From positions 148,608 through 212,607 of the forward strand of contig NZ_RCZD01000010.1 in NCBI RefSeq assembly GCF_006438725.1: a stretch of 64,000 nt of DNA, in the 5' to 3' direction. Positions 7,581 to 17,195 of the stretch are shown here, in pieces. The first letter of the stretch is position 1. The number at the start of each line of letters is the position of its first letter. Below the pieces are notes generated by a model. That model was not told where the DNA came from, did not search any database, and saw nothing but the letters and a program-made list of their open reading frames with translations. Source of the DNA: Ewingella americana. GTDB lineage: Bacteria > Pseudomonadota > Gammaproteobacteria > Enterobacterales > Enterobacteriaceae. The position numbers and the translations under genes were made by a program.

Positions 7581-8500
7581 TAAAAATAATTCCTGTGTTG
7601 TGGAATTTAAAAGATTTAGGTATACCCTCCAGAAAAAACAAATCTCACCTCCATGAAACTATTTGTTTTTCCGTTACATGCCAAATTTTCTGGCAAAAAG
7701 TAATTCATGTACTACCAAAATGTTAATAAATCCTTAATGCGCGTTATTTTGTAAAAAAAGTAATAATTACAGAGAGTCGCACCTACTGAACAGTGAGTAT
7801 GTGAGCCGTGTCGAATAATTATTTTTATTTTACAATCATGAAAATAACTCAAGATAAAATCTCGATTGCTGATACTAAGCATAAATGACTTCATATATCT
7901 TACCTGTGAGACTGAAGTATGGCAAAGGTAAAATGGACAAAATCACAGAGTCAACGTCTGAAATGACCCGGCATCGAATATGCTGTCACCGCCCATTCGG
8001 TATCGCGTGTTTAAAATAAGGCGTTACTTGTTACTTTCCATGGAGTTAATCGTATAGATAAGGTCATTTAATCAAGCCAATAATAACAGATGGACAGTAA
8101 AAATAAGTTGACATGGCAAAGCCAATATCCATTTTAAATTAATGAAGAAAATGCAAATCATTTAAGCATGCAAAGCTGTTAAAATATGTGGATTGAAAAG
8201 TAAATTTGGCCTTTTTTAAAAGGGTTCGACTTCACATAGTGAATTTAATTTCCATAAAACCCAAAAATAGACCTATACTTTGAATTGGGCGTGGTCAACG
8301 CGTCCATGTTCCTGAGTAAAATTAAATTTGCTCGATTTAACCCGCTAATCCCGGGTTTTTTTTGAAAAAAATTAAACAAAACAGAACAATCTCATATCAA
8401 TTGAAATTAATTTAGGTATTTTCAGGCAGAGTTACTGCACAGCTAATTTTAATTTTATTTTTTTGCAAAAAATATGGCCAGAATATCCACTGACTCGTTG
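7581..8500. other. long AT-rich intergenic region
   Basis: This 920-bp stretch has no credible protein gene. It contains an A/T-rich inverted repeat, AAAAACAAAT (7634-7643) with ATTTGTTTTT (7661-7670), and a candidate small RNA ending near 8363 (separate entry). Base composition resembles the fimbrial island to the right. Confidence 0.5.
8274..8363 (+). ncRNA. candidate small RNA
   Basis: A -10-like TATACT (8271-8279 region) is followed by about 75 nt that end in an intrinsic terminator: AACCCG (8339-8344) with CGGGTT (8352-8357) and a run of eight T. No open reading frame precedes the terminator within several hundred bases, so it must end a non-coding transcript or be idle. It matches no enterobacterial sRNA I know (RprA, MicA, CyaR, ArcZ and FnrS were considered). 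The -35 is weak. Confidence 0.35.
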
Positions 8501-10066
8501 TTAAGCATTATGCACTTCACTCATCTTCGTTGAAAAATCGTACCTCATACCGGGCATCACATAGTGTAAAACAGCGGCAGGTGCAGGCATGCCGAGTAAA
8601 TAGCCCTGACCAATATCACAACCGAGATCCTGCAAACGAGCAAGCTGACTGGCGTTTTCTATACCTTCGGCGGTCACTTTTACCCCCAGGGACCCAGCCA
8701 GGGAAATAATAGCGCGAACAATTTTCTCTTGTTTCCCATTATGCTGAAAAGTATCGATAAAACTTTTATCGATTTTTAATTTATCAAACGGGAAATTGCA
8801 GAGCTGAGAGAGACTGGAATAGCCGGTACCAAAATCATCCAACGCAATTTTTATCCCCTCATCTCTGAGTTTTTTAAGCGTATATCGGGCAGCATTCGCA
8901 TTCTGAAACAGTGCACTTTCCGTGATTTCTACCTCCAGGCGATCTGCCGGGAGCCCCAGTTCATCCATTATGCTCATGATACGCGGCCCCAGTTGCTTGT
9001 TGCACAACAGTATTGGGGGAATATTAAATGACAGCGTGACATCAACTGGCCAGCTTAACGCTTCAAGGCAGGCCTGCCGAAACAACTGCTCTGTCAGCTC
9101 AAAGATCTTTCCCAACTCTTCCGCCAGCGGGATAAACAGGCTGGGTGGAATGAATTTTCCTGGTGAGACCTCCCAACGGGCAAGCGCTTCAAAACCAACC
9201 GTTTTTTTGCTGATGAGCTCCACTAATGGCTGGTAATACATTGTAAATGCTTTACGGTCCAACGCATTTTTAAAATCATTCTTAAGCTGGGCCATTGAAA
9301 GAAGGGAATCTTGCATAGCGGGAATAAAGGCTCTGACTTCTTCCCTGCCCGCTTTCTTCGCGATGTGCATAGCACAAGTCGATTGCTGAATGACTTGCCT
9401 GAGATCCGCAGAGTCCTCGGGATAGCGCGATATACCCACGTTGGAGGCGATATTTAAGGTAAAACCGTTGATATTAATAGGAGCACCAATCGTCCTGATG
9501 ATCCTTCCTCCGAGCAACAGGAGGTCCGTTTTGTCTTTATTTGATTTTAATATAAGGAATTCATCACCTCGCAATTTATAGACTTTACCAGGGAATATAT
9601 TCGAGAGTCGTTGCCCTACAAGTTTAAATATTTCATTTCTGTTTTCATAATCTAACAGATCGCTAATATCCTTGAACTTATTTATTTCTATGCTGAATGC
9701 TGCATAATTGATTTCTTTTTTGTTCTCAGCAGAGCGGGAAATATAAGAATCAAGGAATTTTTGGTTGGGTAGATCGGTTAAGTGATCATGGCTGGAAATC
9801 CACTCAATGCTCTTTTCAGCCTCAATGCACCTTGCGATCTCCTTTGACATTTTGCTTATTTTCATTGCGCTGTAAATAAACATCACCAACCCGGTGATGT
9901 TTATCGCAATGAAAATCTCATCTGAATTGTATTGTTCATATTTCGAAAAAAATGAAAAAAGCGCCTCGCTAAAATTAAATAAGGATGAAATAAAATATGC
10001 ACTTATAAACACAATTCCTGCAAATACACATTCCATCTTAATATTATTACGAGACACTGGTACCAT
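8501..10066 (-). CDS. membrane GGDEF-EAL protein, probable c-di-GMP phosphodiesterase
   Basis: The 521-residue protein has two N-terminal membrane segments (about 12-36 and 50-68), a GGDEF domain beginning HDHLTDLPN near 94, and an EAL domain from about 265. The cyclase motif is degenerate (RGDEF), so GTP turnover is doubtful and it may only sense nucleotide. The EAL half keeps EALARW, an Asn in FNIPP, EITES, DDFGTGYSSL, KIDKSF, EGIE and QGY, so it should cleave c-di-GMP. ATG at 10066 is chosen because GGAGG lies just upstream. It sits next to a fimbrial operon and may control attachment. Confidence 0.9.
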   Translation of the reverse strand: MVPVSRNNIKMECVFAGIVFISAYFISSLFNFSEALFSFFSKYEQYNSDEIFIAINITGLVMFIYSAMKISKMSKEIARCIEAEKSIEWISSHDHLTDLPNQKFLDSYISRSAENKKEINYAAFSIEINKFKDISDLLDYENRNEIFKLVGQRLSNIFPGKVYKLRGDEFLILKSNKDKTDLLLLGGRIIRTIGAPININGFTLNIASNVGISRYPEDSADLRQVIQQSTCAMHIAKKAGREEVRAFIPAMQDSLLSMAQLKNDFKNALDRKAFTMYYQPLVELISKKTVGFEALARWEVSPGKFIPPSLFIPLAEELGKIFELTEQLFRQACLEALSWPVDVTLSFNIPPILLCNKQLGPRIMSIMDELGLPADRLEVEITESALFQNANAARYTLKKLRDEGIKIALDDFGTGYSSLSQLCNFPFDKLKIDKSFIDTFQHNGKQEKIVRAIISLAGSLGVKVTAEGIENASQLARLQDLGCDIGQGYLLGMPAPAAVLHYVMPGMRYDFSTKMSEVHNA

Positions 10067-10807
10067 ACACCCTCCCAAAGTATTTCATGACCCTCTGTTT
10101 TATGATGTCGCCATAATATCTCGTCCATGGGCGGCGATATGAAGCCATCACAAACCTAATAGTAGCTTATCGGCACAATCAGCTTAAAGTTTAGGCTTAT
10201 TACGTTTTTTTAGCCGGACGCTCAAGTTACGGTGAGGGTTTATGTGCAAAAACTCATTTTACATTGTGCAAAGTCAAGGGGTTATTGGCCCCTGGTATGC
10301 GCACGTAAATTTTTATCCTCTCTGGGTACGCTGGATACGACAGACTCAGGGTGGTAAATACGCATTTATTCATTTTGTGACAATCGGCATGGTTATTCGA
10401 GAAGCGTCATGGTACTGATTAACTTAGTACGCGATGAAACTGTATTTTTGTGCAAGGAAGCGAGTGACAGTAAACACCACTGTCCCCATATAAATTGCCA
10501 ACACCAGGTCTGTAAATAAGTTTCTCTATGTTTATAATGAGCTGACAATAGAACAGCCAATCCCAAGAAAACCTATTACCAGCCCGCTTGAATGCGGGCT
10601 TTTTATACCCCAAAAAACGTGCAGGAAATAACCTGAGAAATGACTTTACTCGCTATTTAGCGATGAGATAAGACCGAATAGAGTACTGGCCGGTTATACC
10701 CAAAAACAACATGAACTGCGTGTAGTCTACGTTCTACTATTGACCGCTGTTAAAAATGGGGGAATTACCGTCACTGCCCCAATGTGTATTTGGGGTGGGA
10801 ACAGACA
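10067..10807. other. intergenic between the EAL gene and fimbrial operon 1
   Basis: No confident gene. It should hold the EAL gene promoter. A plus-strand intrinsic terminator lies at 10581-10604 with only a 19-codon frame (ATG at 10434) before it. A short inverted repeat, CCCCAA with TTGGGG, near 10779-10796 lies just past the end of the fimbrial operon and may end it without a clear U-tract. Confidence 0.5.
10581..10604 (+). terminator. intrinsic terminator
   Basis: AGCCCGC (10581-10587) pairs with GCGGGCT (10594-10600), followed by T5. No plus-strand gene is evident upstream, so an unannotated RNA or small peptide may use it. Confidence 0.75.
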
Positions 10808-11371
10808 TCATTTATAATCAATTAAAAATTCCACATGTCCTGAAACCTTACCCACGGTCGCTCTACCGGCAGGGCTGATCATTCTGGCTTTAAGTAAGAA
10901 TTCACCACCATGGGTTTGACTGTTCACTTCGGTTGTTAATGAATTACCGTTACTTAACTGGGTATTGCTACCCTGTGCGGCAAGTTCGATAGCCACATTC
11001 TCTGCCACATCAGGGGAGCTATCGGTCTTAACGGCGCTGTTTTTATAATAAAGCGCGTTTTCCGGGTCCACCTCACCGGTAAAGGTAATGGTGGCACGGG
11101 TCATCCGCGTTGGGCAGCGGTCCAGACCGATGGAGAAATTGGTCCATGTCCATGCTGCATTTGATGTCCCTAATACAGCGGCAGGCACCGTGCCTAAGTC
11201 CACGCTCTTCCCGTTGCTGCCATCATTATTGATCACCTCGCAGGCGCCCCCGGCAACAATGCCTTTAATAATAACATTGGTGTCATTGGCAAACCCGGGA
11301 GCAGAAACGAGCATCAGCGCCAATAACGCCGCAAGCGGATGACGATTGATACACAAAACCGGCCTTAACAT
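10808..11371 (-). CDS. fimbrial minor subunit (operon 1, last gene)
   Basis: The 187-residue type 1-like pilin has a signal peptide ending near GFAND, a cysteine pair (about 46 and 87) for the pilin disulfide, and the typical C-terminal strand ending FLIDYK. Start at 11371 is chosen for its AAGGAG site; an ATG at 11395 overlapping the previous stop is possible. The C-terminal beta-strand should donate to the neighbouring subunit during usher-driven assembly. It is the third of three minor pilins after the adhesin, an unusually large set. Confidence 0.85.
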   Translation of the reverse strand: MLRPVLCINRHPLAALLALMLVSAPGFANDTNVIIKGIVAGGACEVINNDGSNGKSVDLGTVPAAVLGTSNAAWTWTNFSIGLDRCPTRMTRATITFTGEVDPENALYYKNSAVKTDSSPDVAENVAIELAAQGSNTQLSNGNSLTTEVNSQTHGGEFLLKARMISPAGRATVGKVSGHVEFLIDYK

Positions 11372-11394
11372 AGGAGGCTCCTTAAAAAATGGCA

Positions 11395-11925
11395 TTATTT
11401 ATAGGTCATCGTCAGGTTAATAATGGCGTATACGTCACCCGGCGTTACGCTGCCTTTGGTGGTGTATAAACGCGCAGAAAGGGGTATATCGATACTGTTA
11501 TCATCGCTCATCACCCCTTCAATCACATCGAGGTTATGTAACACCTTGGTTCCGCTTTTTAACTCTACGCTGAGCCCGGTGGCTACCGTGTCGCCGGTGG
11601 CCATATTTTTAAAACCGTCTTTGTCCAGCTCATCCATCGTGCCGCTGACCGTCACCCCGACCGCCGTCACCCCACCAAAACAGTTGATAAGGCGGATGGA
11701 TTTTCCGGGCATATCTTTCCAGTCGGTGGCGCTGTCCGCCTGAGCTAAATCCGCCTCATTAATATAAAAATTAAAGGTGAAGTCGGAACCGGCGATGGTG
11801 CAGGAAGTTGGGGTGATAGTGAAACTGGTATAAACGTCAACAGTACCGACTTGGTCCGCATTTACACCACCAACGAAGAAACCCGGTATACTGAACAGGA
11901 GTATAAAATATAATTTACGAAACAT
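11395..11925 (-). CDS. fimbrial minor subunit
   Basis: The 176-residue pilin-like protein has a signal peptide (about 23 residues, ending VNA), cysteines near 42 and 81, and an Ig-like pattern ending INLTMTYK. The penultimate-region Tyr and alternating hydrophobics form the donor strand read by the chaperone. It should be exported by the Sec pathway and placed in the fibre or tip. It is in the same orientation and tightly packed with its neighbours, consistent with one operon. Confidence 0.85.
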   Translation of the reverse strand: MFRKLYFILLFSIPGFFVGGVNADQVGTVDVYTSFTITPTSCTIAGSDFTFNFYINEADLAQADSATDWKDMPGKSIRLINCFGGVTAVGVTVSGTMDELDKDGFKNMATGDTVATGLSVELKSGTKVLHNLDVIEGVMSDDNSIDIPLSARLYTTKGSVTPGDVYAIINLTMTYK

Positions 11926-11979
11926 TATGAATATCCGTTATAGGTTGCACTACAGATATAAAATCAATCAAGTCTCTCA

Positions 11980-12600
11980 TTACTTATAGGAAACGACCAT
12001 ATACAAAAAAGCTTCACTTTTGACACTCATTGGAAAATTCGGTTGGGCAGTTGTTATGCGCATTATTCTGAATGTCATTGTCAAATTAAAACTGGTTGAT
12101 AACGAACCCTCTCTTTGCAATGGTGATATGATCAATGGAGCCCGTGCAGTCCCATCATAACACGCCAAATCAATTGATTTTCCATTTATCATTGCGCTGC
12201 CTGTAATGCCGTATGGCATATTAGTCGGCCAACCTTGCCATGAATCATCAGGCCCAGATGACATGGTAGGGGTGAAATAAAAACCACAAGGTGTTAGTGA
12301 TGTTTTATAAAGAAATGAAGGACCCGGCATTACGAATGACACTTCAACATTGGAATCAACGTCACAATCGCTAAACCGAACGCCAGCATTTACAGCCTGG
12401 CTGGTATCCCCGACATTTTGCAATCTGGCCACATCTACATCGCCGAAATTCACCATCAATTGGTTGGTTGATACGGTGCAAGGCTTAACAATGATATCAC
12501 CGGTATAATGCAGGACAACCTGATTAGGCACATCAGCTTTACCTGCCAGTGGCAGAATAAATAATGCAACAGACAGAAATCCGGATATTAATGACTTCAT
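11980..12600 (-). CDS. fimbrial minor subunit
   Basis: The 206-residue pilin has a clear signal peptide (MKSLISGFLSVALFILPLAG then KAD). VKPCTVS and a second Cys near SDCDV form the conserved pilin disulfide, and an extra Cys pair lies further on. The C-terminus ends LYMVVSYK, a donor strand. It begins 9 bp after the adhesin gene stop, with GAGAG as ribosome site. A tip-adaptor role between adhesin and rod is likely from position. Confidence 0.85.
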   Translation of the reverse strand: MKSLISGFLSVALFILPLAGKADVPNQVVLHYTGDIIVKPCTVSTNQLMVNFGDVDVARLQNVGDTSQAVNAGVRFSDCDVDSNVEVSFVMPGPSFLYKTSLTPCGFYFTPTMSSGPDDSWQGWPTNMPYGITGSAMINGKSIDLACYDGTARAPLIISPLQREGSLSTSFNLTMTFRIMRITTAQPNFPMSVKSEAFLYMVVSYK

Positions 12601-12609
12601 AATAATCTC

Positions 12610-13662
12610 TCAGGGGAATTCGATATTCATGGTGACATTGGTGTCAAAGTGCCCACCGGTGATCACATTATTTTCGCTGGCGGTTTTTACGACTTTTGCC
12701 AGAACGGAATAATCACCGGTGCCGGACAGCGTACTGCGGTTCACCTGGTCCAGCACAAGTGGAGGCAGGTTAGTATTGGCCCAGGAAAGCTTTATGCCTA
12801 CCGACTGAAGATTGGTATTAACGATACCGTTGGCCGCATCAGCAAAGCCGTGGGTGGAAGAGAAGGTAATATTCACCGGCGTTGCCGGGTCTGACTCATT
12901 GCCACAGATCAGGTACAAACTATAAGGTAGCGTCGCCGCTTTGCCATTACGCACATCTGATTTAGTCAGCGACGGCCAGTTAACGACTGACCCTTGCTTC
13001 GATTTTATCCCGCAGGAGCTGACGATATAATTAACGGTTAAATTATCCAGGAATAAGGTGTCATAATAAGGGGTGTATTTTGAGCTCCCCGAGGCGTTAT
13101 AGGGGATGCCAAAGGACATCTGCGCTACTGATTGTGCAATAGTATACGTTAGCACACCGCTATTATTGGTTGGTATGGAAAAATTTGAGAGTGAAGAAAC
13201 ATCCACTCCGGCAGTGATTATACCATTGGTATTATTGTGCTGAGTATCGGCACCATCCATATAAAACTCACCTTCTCTAGGGTCTCCCGTATTAAAAAAC
13301 GGCTCAATACCCAATTGAAGTACTCCAGCAGTAACCGGTATTTTCCAGGCAGGATTCCCCAGTGCATCAGTGGATTTATCCAATGTGCTGGCGTGTACAA
13401 TAGCCTTGTTTGGCATTGCTTGTGAATAATAACTCTCAGTGCAATTCCCCACTCTAATAGGTGAAACACTACTGAAATGAAAATCTCCACGGCTAATAGG
13501 ATAGTTCATACCAAACTTTGACAAATGAACCGTCATGGAGGCAGAAATATGCGCCGGCGTCACATCACAGGTTGGTGAGGCTAATGCCATCCCGGAGTAA
13601 ATTAACGGTGCCATGCCAACCAGTGGCAGGTATTTGAGCAACTGTTTTATCTTCTTCAACAT
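12610..13662 (-). CDS. two-domain fimbrial tip adhesin (operon 1)
   Basis: The 350-residue protein is twice the length of a pilin, which in chaperone-usher systems marks the tip adhesin: an N-terminal receptor-binding domain and a C-terminal pilin domain. The signal peptide ends near MALAS. The pilin domain begins around SSCGIKSKQG (near 220) and ends TMNIEFP. ATG at 13662 overlaps the usher gene end by one base step and follows GGGGAA. The ligand is unknown; the binding domain does not resemble FimH strongly. Confidence 0.85.
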   Translation of the reverse strand: MLKKIKQLLKYLPLVGMAPLIYSGMALASPTCDVTPAHISASMTVHLSKFGMNYPISRGDFHFSSVSPIRVGNCTESYYSQAMPNKAIVHASTLDKSTDALGNPAWKIPVTAGVLQLGIEPFFNTGDPREGEFYMDGADTQHNNTNGIITAGVDVSSLSNFSIPTNNSGVLTYTIAQSVAQMSFGIPYNASGSSKYTPYYDTLFLDNLTVNYIVSSCGIKSKQGSVVNWPSLTKSDVRNGKAATLPYSLYLICGNESDPATPVNITFSSTHGFADAANGIVNTNLQSVGIKLSWANTNLPPLVLDQVNRSTLSGTGDYSVLAKVVKTASENNVITGGHFDTNVTMNIEFP

Positions 13663-13664
13663 GA

Positions 13665-16349
13665 TTATTTCCCCGCAGGCACCGACAGGCAATTAAGCAT
13701 CAGCGTCAGTAACGTATCTTCAGTTTTATTGATTTTCAGCTGATAATCGGCCGTACATTGCTGATCGCTGCCTTTGCCCCACTGGGCTTTGAGCTGGCCT
13801 TTTTCGGCTAATCCGCTGATATAGGTTTCCCCCCCGTCACCGACAATGCCCGTATTCGGCTGATCACTCTCTTCGCTGGCTATTTGCATCACGGTGGCAC
13901 CAAACGGCACCGGTTTGCCCCCCGCGCGCAATAAGGTGATCATGGCGCGCGCACCGACGTGGGTATTGAATTTTGCCCGCACGACGGCGCCACGTGTCGG
14001 GATCACCTCTTTCACGTTGTCGTCGATATCAACATTGGCACCGAGGGTGGTGGTATCCAGGCCTACGCTGTTACGGCGATACGGCGTGGCATAAGGCAGA
14101 ACTGCATATCCCCGGGAATCGGTAAAGACGGTATTGTCATTGGTGGTACCGACTCCGCCAGCATCAGGGGCGGCAATCAGCACATTGGTTTCCCCCAGAG
14201 GTTGAGACAGTGTGATCCCACCGCTGTGGCCAATCACGCCGCCGGATAATCCGTAGTTCCAGCGTTGTGACTCCGGCGAGTAGCTGTACCCCAGGTTGCT
14301 GTTACCACGCTGGCCACGGTAGTTAAGGCTGCCGTTGCCCCCCGTGCTGTCGCCCTGATTGCCGGTATTGGTGCTCATATTATAATTAAGACGGTCGTCC
14401 ATCGCCTGACCGCTCACCCCCGCTTGCTGAGTCACATGACCACTATTGTCATGACTTGAGCTGTAGGTGGCGGAAGCTCCGTGTATCCAGCGATCCAGCG
14501 GAATCGAGACATTCAGGGAAACCTGCTTATCCGCGGATTCACCCGGCGTTTGGGTATTGCTGTACGAAATGCTGTAGCTGATACCTCTCCAGCTATTGTT
14601 ATAACCCGCCTGCGTGGTTTTCTCTTCGCCATCCACGCCCCAGTAATCCTGCATGCTGGCGGAGAGATAGAACGACCCCCAATCTTGCGGTAATGTCTGG
14701 GTCACAGAGCCCTGAACCTGGCTGCGTTTATGATGGGAACGGTTATAGTCGTTTGAATCGTCGTCCGTATTATTCATATCCACGGATTCCTGCAGGGTAT
14801 AAAAGCCACTGGTGGAATAGCGGTAACCCAGCAGGCGGAAATCAGTACCTGTACCAATGAAGGATTTGGCATACAGGAAGCGATAAGACTGCCCTTTCGA
14901 AACCTCGCCTTCAGGGAGGTTCGTTTTACTTTGGGTGACGTCGACGGAAACGGCACCGATGTCCCCCATATTTTTACCCGCGCCTAATGCCACCGCGGTG
15001 TAATCCTTGCTGCCCTGCGTGCCCCCATACAGCGTTATGCCATGAGAGAACCCACGGATCAGCGTAAACTGACCAAACTCCGGCGTATCATCACCGCCGT
15101 TTCCACCGCGGTACTGGCCCGCCGTCAGGCTATATTTGATTCGCCCTTCACGTTGTAAAATCGGTACGGCCGAATACGGCTGAATATAGTGCTGCTCGCT
15201 GCCGTCTTCCTCTTTCACCGTAATGTCTAAGTCACCGCTGTCGCCACTGGAATAGAGATCGTTTATTTCAAACGCACCCGGAGAAACATATCCCTGATAG
15301 ATGGTGTACCCATTTTGCTTGATAGTGACCTGAGCATTTGATTTGGCAATACCACGCACAATCGGGGCAAAGCCCTGCTGACTGTCGGGTAACATTTGAT
15401 CATCTGACGCCAGTTGTGCACCACGATATTGCGCACTATCAAACACGTCGCTACCTGAGTTGCCATCGCCCATCGTCAGCTGGGATTTAAACGGCACAAT
15501 ACTGCGCTGGACATAGGTATTAATGTTCTGCCATTCACGCACGCCGTTATTGTCGTTCCAGGTGGAGTAATTTCGTACCCGCCACGCGCCAAGGTTGATG
15601 CCGTTACGTACGCTGAGGTAATAACTGTCATCCTTGGTTTTATCCGAGTTCGCGTAGGTGTTGGTCGCGTTCGACCCGGTAAAGTTGTAATCGAGCAGGA
15701 ACGCGGGGATGCCTTCATCCCACAGGGTCGGGTCAACATAGCCGCGCACCGATTTTGAGAGTACGGCCTGTGGAAAACTCAAATTCAAACGCTGTTTCTC
15801 GAAATCAAACGCCGCCGAGGAGGAAGGGATCATTGAGATAAAATCAATGCATTCGCTTTCATCAGCAACCACGGAAGGCGTAGCCGGCGCGGTAGCGGTT
15901 TGATCCCCTTCTTGCTTCTCAGCGGCCTGCTGAGTCGCCGCTTTTTTGACCAGGGCGAGCAGCTGGGGAACGGCATCCAGTTTTACCCCGTACTGCTTGA
16001 GTTGTTCGAGTGTCAGGCAGGGAATTAACCCGTTGCCCTCAGGGTTAACTTTGTCTTTATCAGCATTGAACATGATCTCTTTATGATCAACGGCATCGTT
16101 GTTGACATAAATATCGACCATGTATTTCCCGGGGGCCTGGCTATTACCGCTATTAAAAGCGGATAAATCGGAAACCTCCCCAGTCCCCAGGTTTTCAAGC
16201 ATTTCAGAACTGAATTCATTGCCCGCAAAACTGCTGGAAGCATATGAGATCAGTAATGCCAGAATGGTTAATTTGAAATAAGTCCCTTTAGCAGATAATG
16301 GATTAAGGCTCCCTGCCTTTTTTAATATTGCTTTATTTTTCGAGACCAT
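13665..16349 (-). CDS. outer membrane fimbrial usher (operon 1)
   Basis: The 894-residue FimD/PapC-family usher should form the outer membrane beta-barrel through which subunits are assembled and secreted. A long N-terminal region with signal peptide (ending SSSFAG near 43) precedes the N-terminal chaperone-binding domain. ECIDF near 166 and SQQGFAPIVRGIAKSNAQV near 330 are family motifs, and a C-terminal Cys pair (QQCTADY to LNCLS) lies at the end. It is somewhat longer than usual because of the extended leader and a Gln/Ala-rich insert near 145-160. Confidence 0.95.
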   Translation of the reverse strand: MVSKNKAILKKAGSLNPLSAKGTYFKLTILALLISYASSSFAGNEFSSEMLENLGTGEVSDLSAFNSGNSQAPGKYMVDIYVNNDAVDHKEIMFNADKDKVNPEGNGLIPCLTLEQLKQYGVKLDAVPQLLALVKKAATQQAAEKQEGDQTATAPATPSVVADESECIDFISMIPSSSAAFDFEKQRLNLSFPQAVLSKSVRGYVDPTLWDEGIPAFLLDYNFTGSNATNTYANSDKTKDDSYYLSVRNGINLGAWRVRNYSTWNDNNGVREWQNINTYVQRSIVPFKSQLTMGDGNSGSDVFDSAQYRGAQLASDDQMLPDSQQGFAPIVRGIAKSNAQVTIKQNGYTIYQGYVSPGAFEINDLYSSGDSGDLDITVKEEDGSEQHYIQPYSAVPILQREGRIKYSLTAGQYRGGNGGDDTPEFGQFTLIRGFSHGITLYGGTQGSKDYTAVALGAGKNMGDIGAVSVDVTQSKTNLPEGEVSKGQSYRFLYAKSFIGTGTDFRLLGYRYSTSGFYTLQESVDMNNTDDDSNDYNRSHHKRSQVQGSVTQTLPQDWGSFYLSASMQDYWGVDGEEKTTQAGYNNSWRGISYSISYSNTQTPGESADKQVSLNVSIPLDRWIHGASATYSSSHDNSGHVTQQAGVSGQAMDDRLNYNMSTNTGNQGDSTGGNGSLNYRGQRGNSNLGYSYSPESQRWNYGLSGGVIGHSGGITLSQPLGETNVLIAAPDAGGVGTTNDNTVFTDSRGYAVLPYATPYRRNSVGLDTTTLGANVDIDDNVKEVIPTRGAVVRAKFNTHVGARAMITLLRAGGKPVPFGATVMQIASEESDQPNTGIVGDGGETYISGLAEKGQLKAQWGKGSDQQCTADYQLKINKTEDTLLTLMLNCLSVPAGK

Positions 16350-16376
16350 TATCTTTTACCTAATGATTGAGCTTTG

Positions 16377-17078
16377 TTATTTAACAGCCATATCGATAGA
16401 TTGGGTTAAGCCACCAAAATCATTGATACATTTGTATTTAACGGTGCTTGCATGGCCTGCCCCTTCGGGGATTTTGTAATGCATCTCCGACTGCGGCAAC
16501 ACCAGATTAGCGTCTTTAATATCTTTGCCATTCACACTCAGATTGTTGAATGAGACTGAATAGGCCGTCGGGTTTTTCACCACGAGATCATTGCCTTGTT
16601 GACTCCACTGTAATTTCCCCGGAGAGTCACTGACATTCCCTGCTAAACCAGCAGGCCGATAGAATAGTTTTACGCGGGTTTTAATTGCCATTTGCAGTAC
16701 GTTCTGCCCATCACCTGCAGCAGGTGCCGGTGGAATAGCTTTAACGTTGACCCAATACACCGACTCTTTGTCGCCAGGCAGTTCCTTGTCACTTTTTTTA
16801 ATAATACGCAGCATATTCTCTTTATTTGCGTTCAGTCTGAATAAAGGGGGGGTAACCGTAAAGGGCACATTTTTACTGCCACTGGCATCATCAACCCATG
16901 ACTGAATTAAAAAATACTGCGCGCCACTGCGGTTAATTACCGACAGTGAAGCTTCACGACTGGCAGCATTATAAATAACGCGGGTCGCCCCAACAGCAAT
17001 ACCGCCACTTTCTGCCGCAAATACGCTTTGTGTACAGGCCATGATAAGCATGGCTGCAATAACATTTAATTTTTTCAC
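16377..17078 (-). CDS. periplasmic fimbrial chaperone (operon 1)
   Basis: The 233-residue PapD/FimC-like chaperone completes pilin folds by donor-strand complementation. The signal peptide ends near SVFA. The subunit-anchoring residues are visible: Arg in GATRVIY (33) and Lys in TRVKLFYRP (137). The F1-G1 loop is short, so it is of the FGS type, used for rod-forming fimbriae. The start codon is GTG with AAGGG eight bases upstream. It lies 27 bp before the usher and 117 bp after the major subunit gene. Confidence 0.95.
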   Translation of the reverse strand: MKKLNVIAAMLIMACTQSVFAAESGGIAVGATRVIYNAASREASLSVINRSGAQYFLIQSWVDDASGSKNVPFTVTPPLFRLNANKENMLRIIKKSDKELPGDKESVYWVNVKAIPPAPAAGDGQNVLQMAIKTRVKLFYRPAGLAGNVSDSPGKLQWSQQGNDLVVKNPTAYSVSFNNLSVNGKDIKDANLVLPQSEMHYKIPEGAGHASTVKYKCINDFGGLTQSIDMAVK

Positions 17079-17121
17079 TTATGGAGCCCTTTAATTAATG
17101 GTCTTTATTACCATCGGAGAG

Positions 17122-17154
17122 ATAACCATGCCGTAATGACTACGGCATGGTTAT
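17122..17154 (-). promoter_or_regulatory. intercistronic hairpin after the major pilin gene
   Basis: A perfect 14-bp inverted repeat (17122-17135 with 17141-17154, loop ATGAC) lies between the major pilin and chaperone genes. It lacks a U-tract, so it should act as an mRNA stability or attenuation element that keeps pilin message in excess of chaperone/usher message, as seen after other major pilin genes. Confidence 0.75.
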
Positions 17155-17195
17155 AGAGCTAACTAAAGTAACCAATGATATAGAAGCCGGGTTGA

